DNA of 64,000 nucleotides from Paramagnetospirillum marisnigri. Its GTDB lineage: Bacteria; Pseudomonadota; Alphaproteobacteria; Rhodospirillales; Magnetospirillaceae. The number at the start of each line of letters is the position of its first letter. Position 1 is the first letter of the stretch. Of this stretch, positions 26,501 to 35,200 are shown piece after piece. A program made the position numbers and the translations under genes. The notes under the pieces were generated by a model. That model was given only the letters and a program-made list of their open reading frames with translations, did no database searches and was not told the DNA's origin. Where the stretch lies: NCBI RefSeq assembly GCF_001650715.1, contig NZ_LWQT01000010.1, forward strand, positions 1 through 64,000. Direction: 5' to 3'.

Positions 26501-29500
26501 ATCGCTGGCGGTGGTGTAGCGCAGCGCCGAGACCAGGGCCTCCACCGAGACCCGGTTGGCCGCCGTGGCCAGGGCGATCTTGAGGCCGGTGCCCTGGCCG
26601 TTCAGGGTATTGGCGTCCACCGTGCCGATGGTGGTGCCGTTATAGCGGATGGTGCCGCCCGCCACGGTGATGCCGCCGGTTTCGGCGACGCTGAGGCGGT
26701 CGGTGGTGGCATAGCTGTCGAAGGTGACCATCAGATCGCCGCCGCCATAGGAATGGACCTTGGGATTGCTGATGGCGACGCTGGACACCAGCGCCATGGG
26801 GGTGTCCTCGGTATAGGCGGTTCCGGCGGCGCCGGTGAAGGCCAGGGTGGTGTTGCCGGACTGGTTGACCGTCACGCTGATGGTGGTGGGGTCGGTGTCG
26901 ACACCGTTGACCGTGGCCTTGACCTGCACGTCGTAGGAATGGCTAGCATTGGTGGCGAAGTCGATATCGGCCCCGGCCACCAGCACCAGATTGGTGCCGG
27001 AAATGGCGAACATGCCGCCGGGATTGCTTACCAGGGAATAGGTGGTGGTGGCTCCCGTCGCCGCCCGCGCCGTGCTCAGCGCCGCCACCACGGTCCCGCC
27101 CACCGCCTTGTCGGTCTCGTTCATGTTGGGAATGGGATTGAGGACCGTGCCGTCCTTCACCACCCAGCTGTAGACGCCATTGATTCCCACATTGCTGGTG
27201 TTTTCCAGATTGGTCATGGACGAGGTGCCGGATCCCACTACCTCGCCGTAGTTCTTGGTGGCGGGAACCCCCGCCGTCCAGCCGCCGGTGGCGCCCTGGC
27301 TCCAGTTGATGCTTTGGTAGCGCAGGATGATCTGGAAGTCGGTGGCAGCATAGCCCGCGATGCCGGAGAGGGGCTTCAGCTGGATCTGGAAGGTGTCGGC
27401 GCTGGAGACGAAGATGTTGTAGGCGTGGACGTTGGAATAGGTCACCACGATGCCATCGGTGGCGTTGACGGCCGTGGTGATGCTGCCGCCCTTGCGGGTA
27501 TCGATGTCGTTGTACATGCCCGCCACCATGGGCAGGGTCGATCCGGCGATGCCACGCGGCGAATAGGATGACGAGCCGGTGCCGAAGGTGATGTAGCCGT
27601 TGGACCCGGCGAACAGGTTGGTATAGGTGGTGCTGCCCAGCTTCAGGCCATTGGCGAAGGCCGAGGCGATGTTCAAGGCCCAGTAAGTGTCGTCGGCCGA
27701 ACCATAGGGGGACAGGGTTCCCGACAGGCCGGTCAGCACCGACTTGCTGCCGGGATCATAGGGCAGGGCATTGCTGCCGATGCCCGAGTAAACAACGATG
27801 GGCGGGTCGGGCTGGGTGATGACGATCTTGGCGGTGTCGGTGGCGGTGGAGAAGGCGGTGATGCCGCCCGTGGCCGACATGTTGTTGGCGGCATAGCCCA
27901 CCGAGCCCGAGGTTTGGTCCCAGGCCCGATAGGTGAAGGTGGCGGGGTTGCCGCTGGCCAGGGTGTGGCTGCCATCGGGCACGAAGCGGACATAATCGTC
28001 GGGGCGCAGCAGCAGGGCCGAGTTGGCGCCGATGGCCGGAAAATTGGCCCAGGTCGGGGTTGCCGCATCGTAGATCATGTATTGCCAGGTACCGTAGGAA
28101 TTGGGCACCGAGGTTCCGGTGATGGCGATGCCTTGCGACGGGGTGGCATCCACCTCGCTGATGCTGGACTGGAAGATGGTGGAAACACGCTGACCCGGCG
28201 TGTCGGTCTGGGAATAGGTCAGGGATTCCAGGGACGGCGCGGCGGCGGTCAGGACGGGAGCATCGTTCACCGGATTGATGGTGATGGCGACGCTGTCCTG
28301 GTCCTGCTTCTCGCCGCCGCTGCCGGAATGGCCGTCGCCATTGCCGTCCAGGGTGGTGATGGTCAGGGTGTCGGTGCCGTTGTAGTTCAGGGTATTGCGA
28401 TAGGTGATGGACGCCAGGGCGGCGTTCAGCGCCGTCTTGGTGCCGCTGAAACTCATGGCGGCATCATTGGTGCCGTCGCCCGCCGTGAAGGTGAGACCGG
28501 TGGTCTGGCCCAGGCTGACGACGCCGTGACCGACACCCAGGCTGACCTTCATGGTCTGGCCCTGGTCGTCCAGATCGGAAATGGACAGCTTGGTGGCGCC
28601 GCTCAGCACCAGATCATTGTCCTCGTCCACCGTCCGGCCGGAGGAGACGGAATTGACCGGGGCGTCGTTCACCGCCGCCACGGTGATGTCGAATTCGGCG
28701 CTGGCCGAGGCCTCGCCGTCGCTGACGGTGATCAGGGCCTTGCGAACGGTGGTATGGGGGTCGTCGCTGAGATTGCGATAGGCGAGGCTGCGCAACACAT
28801 CCTGATAGGCAATGAGCGAGGCTCCACCGGAAAATTCAAGAAGCCCGGTAGCCGAGTTCATGGTCGCGGTCATGCCGGTGGGCAGGGTGTAGGTGATCTC
28901 GTCCTCGGTGGGAAGCCATCCGGTGAACTTCACCTGGACCAGGGACAAGGCTCCGTCATCGCTATCGGTGACGCGCAGCAGCGGCTGCAAGCTCAGCGGT
29001 GCGCCGTTCTCGGTATAGGCGGCCACGGTGCCGGGGACGGACAGGGACGGCGCCTGATTGGGAAGCGGCGTGGTGGGCGGCGTGTTGACCGGGCCGGTAT
29101 CCTGGGTGTTGTTGGTGTTATTGCTGGTGTTGCTCGACGTGCCGAGGATCTGCGGCGGCGGCGGCGTGAAGGTGATGGCCACGGTCTCGCCCGGCGACAG
29201 ATTGGTCGAGCCGCTGCCGCTGGTCCCCGGGCCGGTGGCCCCCCCCGGCGTCGGAGCGGGCGGCGTCAGGCTGGGAGCCGAGGAGGTGAACAACTGGGGC
29301 GCCGACTGCCCGACCGGGGCGATGGCCTCGCTTGGGCTGGTGGAGGGACCGAAGGAAGACAGCGACTGCACCCCCTGGCCGCTGGCCATGGCCATCAGGG
29401 TGGGATCGGAGGTCACGCCCTGGCTGGCCTGGCTGGTCTGCTGTTGCGACGACTGGGCGGCGCTTCCTGCCTGTTGGGCAGCAGCGCCGAAATCGCCGCC

Positions 29501-30736
29501 CTTGGCTAGGGCCGAGGAGAGGTTGGCGACGAAAGCGGCGGAATCACCGCCGAAATTTCCCGCCATGGAGTTGATGGCCCCCTGGGCGTTCTGGCCGCTG
29601 GCCAGGGCGGCGCCCAACTGGGCGGCGGGCGACAAGGGCACAGAGGCGGAGGCCGTCTGGGTCTGGGCGGCGTCCGAGGCTCGCTGGGCGGTCTGGGTGG
29701 CGGAGGCGATGTCCGATCCCTTGGCCAGGGCCTGGGTCAGGGCATTGGCGAATTCGGCCCCCCCCGCCAGGGCGGTGCCGGTATCCTTGCCGGTGGCCAG
29801 GGCGTTCATCAGCGCCTGACCCGGCGACACCGGCACGGACTGGGCCTCGGTCTGCCGCGATTGGGCTTCGGTGGCCTGGGTGGCGGCCTTGGCGGCATCG
29901 CCGGAACTGCCGCCCCTGGCCAGGGAATTCAGCATGGCCTGGAGACCGGCGCCATTCTGCAGCCCCGCCGCGCCGCCATTGGCCAGGGCGGCGATGATCT
30001 GGTCGGCGGCGGACATGGGTACCGTCTGGGCATTGGCGATATCGGCCTGGGCGGCGGCGGCCTGTCCGGCGGCCTTGAGGGCGGTATTGGTGTCGGCCCC
30101 CGAGGCGGCGGCGGCCTGGAAGGTCTTCAGGAAGGCGCTGGCCTGATCCGGCGGCATCCCGGCGGTGGCCGTCTTCAAGGCATTGGCGGAGTCGGTGCCG
30201 CCCGCCAGCGAACTCATCAGCCCGGCGGCGGCGGTGGTGGGGGCCTGGGCGCCCTTGGCGGTATCCACCGCCTTGACTCCGGCCTCGGCCTGCTTGAGGG
30301 CGGTGGCCATGTCGACGCCCTTGGCGATGGCGTTCTGCAAGGTATTGATGAAAGCATCGACATGCTGCTTGGTCACGGCGCCCTTGCCCACCACATTGGC
30401 CAGGGCGGCCTGGACATTGTCGCCCTTGGCCAGGGCCTGGACCAGGGCATTGGCGTTGGCGCCTTCCGTTGCTTCGGCCTCGGTGCTGACCTTGGTCTCG
30501 CTCTTGACCACGGCGATGGCCTGGCCAGGGGGCACGCCCTCGCCCAGGGACTTGGACAGGCCCTGGGTGAAGGACTTGGCCGCATCGGCAGCCTTGTCGG
30601 CGGGGACACCCAGCTTGGCGAAGTGGGCGGCAATGGACTTTTGGGTGACCGCCAGGGCCTCGGACACGCCCTTGCCCGAGGCGAAGCTTTCCAGCAACGC
30701 CTGGGGAGGTGTCCAATCCTTCAGGTCAAAAATCAT
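23528..30736 (-). CDS. giant secreted multidomain adhesin (type I secretion substrate)
   Basis: A 2402-residue protein without an N-terminal signal peptide. Residues 1-480 are alanine-rich helical repeats; the clearest are three units of about 62-73 residues beginning VPMSAAD, VPVSPGQ and VPLSPAA, each with an ALA.G...AL core. A Pro/Thr/Asn-rich linker spans 480-557. Cadherin-like and VCBS-like beta repeats with NDAP motifs recur between 565 and 1720. A nidogen-like (NIDO) domain lies at about 990-1190 (DDTYWALNI, GSNGYITFG, YNDIDTRKGG). An L-type lectin-like domain lies at about 1724-1964, a CARDB/DUF11-like domain follows, and a LamG-like domain spans about 2102-2280. The tail (DSFVIDISDQHGH...) is cadherin-like. 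No GGxGxD RTX nonapeptides are seen. Adjacent secretion genes make it the likely exported cargo, probably for surface or biofilm attachment. Confidence 0.88.
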   Translation of the reverse strand: MIFDLKDWTPPQALLESFASGKGVSEALAVTQKSIAAHFAKLGVPADKAADAAKSFTQGLSKSLGEGVPPGQAIAVVKSETKVSTEAEATEGANANALVQALAKGDNVQAALANVVGKGAVTKQHVDAFINTLQNAIAKGVDMATALKQAEAGVKAVDTAKGAQAPTTAAAGLMSSLAGGTDSANALKTATAGMPPDQASAFLKTFQAAAASGADTNTALKAAGQAAAAQADIANAQTVPMSAADQIIAALANGGAAGLQNGAGLQAMLNSLARGGSSGDAAKAATQATEAQSRQTEAQSVPVSPGQALMNALATGKDTGTALAGGAEFANALTQALAKGSDIASATQTAQRASDAAQTQTASASVPLSPAAQLGAALASGQNAQGAINSMAGNFGGDSAAFVANLSSALAKGGDFGAAAQQAGSAAQSSQQQTSQASQGVTSDPTLMAMASGQGVQSLSSFGPSTSPSEAIAPVGQSAPQLFTSSAPSLTPPAPTPGGATGPGTSGSGSTNLSPGETVAITFTPPPPQILGTSSNTSNNTNNTQDTGPVNTPPTTPLPNQAPSLSVPGTVAAYTENGAPLSLQPLLRVTDSDDGALSLVQVKFTGWLPTEDEITYTLPTGMTATMNSATGLLEFSGGASLIAYQDVLRSLAYRNLSDDPHTTVRKALITVSDGEASASAEFDITVAAVNDAPVNSVSSGRTVDEDNDLVLSGATKLSISDLDDQGQTMKVSLGVGHGVVSLGQTTGLTFTAGDGTNDAAMSFSGTKTALNAALASITYRNTLNYNGTDTLTITTLDGNGDGHSGSGGEKQDQDSVAITINPVNDAPVLTAAAPSLESLTYSQTDTPGQRVSTIFQSSISEVDATPSQGIAITGTSVPNSYGTWQYMIYDAATPTWANFPAIGANSALLLRPDDYVRFVPDGSHTLASGNPATFTYRAWDQTSGSVGYAANNMSATGGITAFSTATDTAKIVITQPDPPIVVYSGIGSNALPYDPGSKSVLTGLSGTLSPYGSADDTYWALNIASAFANGLKLGSTTYTNLFAGSNGYITFGTGSSSYSPRGIAGSTLPMVAGMYNDIDTRKGGSITTAVNATDGIVVTYSNVHAYNIFVSSADTFQIQLKPLSGIAGYAATDFQIILRYQSINWSQGATGGWTAGVPATKNYGEVVGSGTSSMTNLENTSNVGINGVYSWVVKDGTVLNPIPNMNETDKAVGGTVVAALSTARAATGATTTYSLVSNPGGMFAISGTNLVLVAGADIDFATNASHSYDVQVKATVNGVDTDPTTISVTVNQSGNTTLAFTGAAGTAYTEDTPMALVSSVAISNPKVHSYGGGDLMVTFDSYATTDRLSVAETGGITVAGGTIRYNGTTIGTVDANTLNGQGTGLKIALATAANRVSVEALVSALRYTTASDTPTGDLNRAVTVTLNDGAGPTPSITGTFTITATNDAPTIALSAASTLAEDGVLSITGTVGDVDAQANDLIKVTLSSTNGAVTLASTTGLSFTTGDGTSDSSMVFTGTLANLTTALATLNYSPTANYSGTGSVSVTVDDQGNSGTGGAKTATATHSLTITSVNDAPVLNTSYSPTLSSIDKIATTNPGKLISDIIPNGSITDVDVTSGSVPKSIAVTGVDNSLGQWQYSINGGTSWTNLLSASFNGSNGLLLTATDRLRFVPDGATTGNATFTYKAWDQTSGNAHDWVSLTGTAFSTATETASISISSNTLVSDAFNADLGSWWLGGSASIGGGVLHLNVNATDQKGSAIFKSGLSTAQGFKVTFDYWVGGGTNVNHPRTADGFALVMLNGTASGPTLGGGGPLLGFAGMLSSDVHSMSNLLMGVGFDEYGNFTNSNAGLSWGGPFTETTPNIVAMRVGNAVTGNDHTPYVSGSAVNVAGWNVGLVGSRKVEFTMNANKTFNLKMSFDGGGTWLDLWSNFQYTQLADAIGDTVSLGFSGATGGATNNHEIDNVVVTVLNPVTTTDLSASISGPATANLGDALTLTATVTNSGSVTDPSAHFVYTAPNGFTVNNWSYTTNGGGSGSGTGGIDTTLKLSPNEVATFSINGTASASWSSLAQTASVTASIGDSNTANNTATASTTLNLPINLPNQYSTHFSGVSGLSFNNGATGLSSMAANYTVETWVKITGSTANWVGLVNFMDQPGGNGLKVLVGPSGQVRLDTTGGGGHASLDSSISVADGKWHFIAATYDNNQMTMYIDGVADTSATPGAGKFNLPTSNLILGNDTDPSYTGQRFLNGDLAGVNVWNTARSSQEIQADMTHKTLGTESGLLASFHLDETSNSLADATGKNGSAGRSSGITANDWDDFSVAHGSSYKSMVLGTTSTNDSLSYALHNDGVHPNGGAQYGSVSLSGETFTYTAGGTAHSDSFVIDISDQHGHTTAHTIHVTVT

Positions 30737-30788
30737 CTGTCCGAGCTCCCCAAAGCCTACCTAGCCCCCGCCAGGCCGGACGGCTGGG

Positions 30789-31376
30789 TCAGAAAAACGG
30801 AAAGGAGAACATCAAGGTGTAGCCGTTGAATGTCAGAATCGAGCCGATGATCGCCAGGATGACGCTCACCGCCATGATGGCGGGCACTTCGACCATGGTG
30901 GCCACCGAGGCGGTGACGATGGCGATTTCCAGCAGGGCGACGGCGCGATCGAAATAGGGGTCCTTCCGGGCGGCGGTGTCCCGAAGCTGTTCGTAGATCT
31001 TGGCCTTTTCCAGCAATTCCTTCTTGCCTTCGCCCTTTTCCGGGTCGCTGTCGTATTTCTTGATGGCGGCCTGATACTTGTCGATATTGGCCTGGATCGC
31101 TGTCCGGGCTGGTTCGGGCATGTCGGGCTGGGTTGCAAGCTGGAGCTTCAGGCTGTCTGCCGCGAGCTGGTAGGAGGTTTGGCGCAGGGTCTTGGCCTGG
31201 TAAAAATTATACGTATCCGAAACGGCTATATAGTTTGCCATAAATTCCTTGGTGGCATTGCCGCCACCCAGATTGGTCACGGCCAGCAGAACGGCAAGAA
31301 TAGAGATGTACAAGGCTGCGCGGCGGTTATCGCCGCCATGCTTCGCGTCATCCTTCAATTCGTCAAGTTTCGTCAC
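30789..31376 (-). CDS. DUF4337-family membrane protein
   Basis: A 195-residue protein with one transmembrane helix near the N-terminus (AALYISILAVLLAVTNL), a helical periplasmic or cytosolic segment starting YNFYQAKTLRQT, and two C-terminal helices (VALLEIAIVTASVATMV and MAVSVILAIIGSILTF). This pattern matches DUF4337, a family of unknown role. It is the first gene of the adhesin/secretion operon, 52 bp upstream of the adhesin. The start is GTG at 31376 with GGAG seven bases upstream. Confidence 0.8.
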   Translation of the reverse strand: MTKLDELKDDAKHGGDNRRAALYISILAVLLAVTNLGGGNATKEFMANYIAVSDTYNFYQAKTLRQTSYQLAADSLKLQLATQPDMPEPARTAIQANIDKYQAAIKKYDSDPEKGEGKKELLEKAKIYEQLRDTAARKDPYFDRAVALLEIAIVTASVATMVEVPAIMAVSVILAIIGSILTFNGYTLMFSFPFF

Positions 31377-31457
31377 GATTTGCTCCGAAATTTTTCGGCT
31401 GCTAAATGAATGCAGATTGATAGGTTGCTGCGATAATCAAGCCTTTGAACAGAATTT

Positions 31458-31486
31458 TCTATACTGAATTTGACGCACAAGGTGAA
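31458..31486 (-). promoter_or_regulatory. candidate promoter of the adhesin/secretion operon
   Basis: On the minus strand TTCACC (forward 31481-31486) and TATAGA (forward 31458-31463) are 17 bp apart, about 80 bp upstream of the first operon gene. Both hexamers match the sigma-70 consensus at four of six positions, so the call is tentative. Confidence 0.35.
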
Positions 31487-31525
31487 GGCGCAGTTTGTGA
31501 CGCAGGGTCCGGTTCCTATCCAACC

Positions 31526-31547
31526 ACTCCATTAGTATTAGTGGAGT
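31526..31547. promoter_or_regulatory. 22-bp inverted repeat between divergent operons
   Basis: ACTCCATTAGT and ATTAGTGGAGT form an inverted repeat matching at 9 of 11 positions. It lies between the secretion operon promoter and the tetR gene, so it could be an operator for either side. Confidence 0.4.
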
Positions 31548-31609
31548 CCGGGGGGCTTGTTTCAAAAGATGATTCGCCAAGGCCATTGACTCCGCCGCCG
31601 CCGAGGCCC

Positions 31610-31635
31610 AATGTGAGTGAACAAACGCTCACATT
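31610..31635. promoter_or_regulatory. probable TetR operator in front of its own gene
   Basis: AATGTGAGTG and CGCTCACATT form an inverted repeat (nine of ten pairs) around AACAAA, ending 10 bp before the tetR ATG at 31646. Size, symmetry and position are typical of a TetR autoregulatory operator; binding is inferred. Confidence 0.5.
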
Positions 31636-31645
31636 GGGGTTGGTC

Positions 31646-32224
31646 ATGAGGGACGGAAGCGAAACCCGGCGAAGAATTCACGAAACCGCCTTGCGGCTAT
31701 TCGTGGAAAAGGGGGTGGCGGAAACGACGGTGCGCGATCTGGCCAAGGGGGCGGGCATCGCCGAGGGCACGCTTTACCGCCACTACGCCTCCATGAATGA
31801 TCTGGTCTGGGATCTGTTCTCGACCCATTACCGCGCCTTCGCCCGCCGCCTGGATGTCGCCCAGTCCGGACAGGCCGGGTTCGGCGGCAAGCTGGCGGCC
31901 ATCATCGCCGAGTTCTGCCGCTTCTTCGACGCCGAGCCGGTCTTGTTCCGCTTCCTGATGTTGGTCCAGCACCAGGCGCTGCCTCGGGTCGCCAATGATG
32001 CCGACAACCCGGTGGAACTGGTCCACGGCGTCATCGCCCTGGCCATGGAGCGGGGTGAAATTCCCCGACGTCCGGTGGGGCTGGCGGCGGCCATGGTGCT
32101 GGGGCTGGTGCTGCAACCGGCCTTTGGCCTGGCTTACGGACGCCTGAGCCTGCCGTTTTCCCAATACGCCGAGGATATCACCGCCGCCTGCTTGGCGGCG
32201 CTGGGGAGTAACGCCCATGTCTGA
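31646..32224 (+). CDS. TetR/AcrR-family regulator
   Basis: A 192-residue regulator counted from MRDGSETRRRI. Residues 5-50 are a standard TetR helix-turn-helix (ETALRLFVEKG..ETTVRDLAKGAGIAEGTLYRHYAS); the rest is a helical ligand-binding domain. The frame is open upstream to 31445, but those residues are Pro-rich, include the probable operator and are not part of the TetR fold, so the ATG at 31646 is preferred. Its stop overlaps the ATG of the lipid-remodelling fusion gene by 8 bp, suggesting it controls that operon; an acyl-CoA or lipid-like ligand is a guess from context. Confidence 0.85.
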   Translation: MRDGSETRRRIHETALRLFVEKGVAETTVRDLAKGAGIAEGTLYRHYASMNDLVWDLFSTHYRAFARRLDVAQSGQAGFGGKLAAIIAEFCRFFDAEPVLFRFLMLVQHQALPRVANDADNPVELVHGVIALAMERGEIPRRPVGLAAAMVLGLVLQPAFGLAYGRLSLPFSQYAEDITAACLAALGSNAHV

Positions 32225-35200
32225 CGGGTCTTTCCACCTGCTGCGTTGCCGTCGTTTCCTGCCGCTGTTCGCGGCCCAGTTCCTGGGGGCGGCCAATGAC
32301 AACCTGTTCAAGAATGCCCTGGTCATTCTCATTGTCTACCGTCTGGGGGAAGGGCTGGCGCTTCCGCCGCAAATCCTGGTGACCCTGGCCGCCGGGCTGT
32401 TCATCCTGCCCTTCTTCCTGCTGTCGGCCACGGCGGGACAGATGTCGGACCGCTTCGAGAAAAGCGGCCTGATCAAGCGGGTCAAGCTGGCCGAGGTCGC
32501 GGTGGCGGCCCTGGGTGTCTGGTCCCTGTTCACCGGCAGCGTCACCGCCATGCTGGTGGTGCTGTTCGGCTTCGGGGTCCAGGCCACCTTCTTCGGGCCA
32601 TTGAAATACGCGGTGCTGCCCGAACATCTGGCCGAGACCGAACTGGTGGGCGGCAATGCCCTGATCGAGGGCGGCACCTTCATCGCCATCCTGGTGGGGA
32701 CCATCGCCGGGGGGCTGCTGATCCTGGCCGAGGGCGGCGTCATGCTGGTCTCCGTCCTGATGCTGGCCCTGGCTGCCGCCGGTTACGTCGCCAGCCTGTT
32801 CCTGCCCATCGCCCATCCCGGCAATGCCTCGGTCAGGGTCTCGGCCAATATCATGGCCGAAACCCTGGCGGTGCTGCGCCTGATCCGGGGGCGTCGCGAC
32901 CTGTTCCTGTCGGTGCTGGGCATCTCGTGGTTCTGGCTGATGGGCGCCACCTTCCTGGCCCAGTTTCCCGCCTTCGCCAAGGATGTGCTGGTGGCGGATC
33001 AGCATGTGGTGACCTTGCTGCTGACGGTGTTCTCGGTGGGCATCGGCATCGGTTCTGTGCTGTGCGGCCGCCTGCTCAAGGGCGAGATTTCCGCCCGGCC
33101 GGTGCCTTTCGCCGCCCTGGGCATGACCTTGTTCTCGTTCGACCTCTATTTCGCGAGCGCGGTCCCCGCGATGCCGGGCGCCGCCCTGGCCGGGGTGGCC
33201 GAGTTCCTGTCCCTGGCCGCCAACTGGCGGGTGCTGGGCGACCTGCTGGCCATCGCCATCTGCGGCGGCCTCTATATCGTGCCGCTCTACACCATCTTGC
33301 AAAGCCGCGCCGACGAGGGCAGCCGGGCGCGGGCCATCGCCGCCAACAACATCATGAACGCCGCCTTCATGGTGATCTCGGCGGCGGCGGGTGCTCTGAT
33401 GCTGGGGCTTGGCTTCTCGGTGCCACAAGTGTTCCTGGTCCAGGCCGGGGCCAATCTGGTGGTGGCGGTCTATATCTGCGGCCTGCTGCCCGATGCCTTC
33501 CTGAAGGGTCTGTTCGCCTGGGTTCTGCGCCGGGCCTATGGCGTCCGGGTCGAGGGGCTGGAGCATCTGGCGGCGGCGGGCGACAAGGCGGTGATCGTGG
33601 TCAACCACGTCTCGTTCCTGGACGCGGTGCTGATGGCCGCCTTCCTGCCCGGGCGGCCCAGTTTCGCCATCAACACTTTCGTCGCCCGGCTGTGGTGGGT
33701 GCGTCCCTTCCTGTCGGTGGTGGACGCCACCGCCATCGACCCCACCAATCCCATGTCCACCAAGACCCTGATCCACGCGGTGCAGGGCGGGCGGCGCATG
33801 GTGATCTTTCCCGAGGGACGCATCACCGTCACCGGTGCGTTGATGAAGATTTACGAAGGTCCCGGCATGATCGCCGACAAGTCCGATGCTCCGGTGGTGC
33901 CGGTGCGCATCGACGGTGCCCAGTTCACCCTGTTCTCGCGGCTGAAGGGCAAGGTCCGGCGTCACTGGTTCCCTCGCATCACCATCACCATCCTGGCGCC
34001 CCGCCGCTTCGAGGTCCCCGAGCGGATCAAGGGCCGTGCCCGGCGCCAGTATATCGGTGCCGCTCTCTATGACGTGATGTCGGGCATGATGTTCGAGACC
34101 TCGGACCGTCACCACACCCTGTTCCAGGCGCTGGTGCAGGCCAGGCGGCATCACGGCGGCGATGGGGTGGTGCTGGACGATGTCAGCCGTAAGCCCCTGA
34201 CCTATACAAGGCTGATCGCCGCCAGCCACGCCCTGGGCCGCGTCCTGGCCGGGCAGTCCCGCCCGGGCGAGGCGGTGGGGCTGCTGCTGCCCAATGTCAA
34301 CGCGGTGGCGGTGGCGTTCTTCGCCCTGCAGTCGGTGGGCCGGGTGCCCGCCATGCTGAACTTCTCCACCGGCGCCGACACCGTGCTGGCCGCCTGCCGT
34401 GCCGCCGGGCTGGAGACGGTGGTGACCTCGCGCCGCTTCATCGCCCAGGCCCGGCTGGATGGTCTGGTGACGGCACTGGCGGGGGCGGTGAGGGTGCTCT
34501 ATCTCGAGGACCTCGCCCCGGCCATCGGCCCCTTCGCCCGACTGGCGGCCCTGGCCAAGGCCAGGTTCGGCGGCGCGCCCCAGGGCGATCCCGAGAGCCG
34601 GGCGCTGATCCTGTTCACCTCGGGCTCGGAAGGCACCCCCAAGGGCGTGGTGCTCAGCCATGCCAATCTGCTGGCCAATTGCGCCCAATTGGCGGCGCGG
34701 GTGGCGTTCAGCCCCCAGGATATCGTGTTCAACGCCCTGCCGGTGTTCCATTCCTTCGGCATGACCGGCGGGCTGCTGCTGCCGCTGCTCAACGGGCTGA
34801 GGGTGTTCCTCTATCCCAGCCCGCTGCATTACCGCATCGTGCCGGAATTGGTCTACGACACCAACGCGACCATCGTCTTCGGCACCGACACCTTCCTGGC
34901 GGGCTATGGAAGGGTGGCGGCCCCCTATGACTTCTATTCGGTGCGCTATGTCTTCGCCGGGGCCGAGAAGGTCAAGGACGAGACCCGCAGAGTCTGGATG
35001 GACAAGTTCGGCATTCGCATCCTGGAAGGCTACGGTGCCACCGAGACCGGCCCGGTGCTGGCGGTCAACACGCCCATGCATCACAAGGCGGGAACCGTGG
35101 GCCGGCTGCTGCCCGGTATCGAGGCGCGGCTGGAAGCGGTCCCCGGCATCGACGAGGGCGCCAGGCTGCTGGTGCGCGGCCCCAATGTGATGAAGGGCTA

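Noticed and set aside
25103-27571. 822-residue plus-strand open frame inside the adhesin
   Set aside because: Antisense of the Ser/Thr/Gly-rich adhesin repeats; low-complexity Gly/Val/Gln composition and no ribosome site.
30494-30530. LapG-type cleavage site in the adhesin N-terminus
   Set aside because: The nearest string is TAAAG in PTTAAAGLM, not the TAAG-type site, and there are no LapG or LapD genes nearby.
23528-30736. RTX calcium-binding nonapeptides
   Set aside because: No GGxGxDxLx repeats were found on reading the protein; Gly-rich stretches are linkers or parts of the lectin domain.
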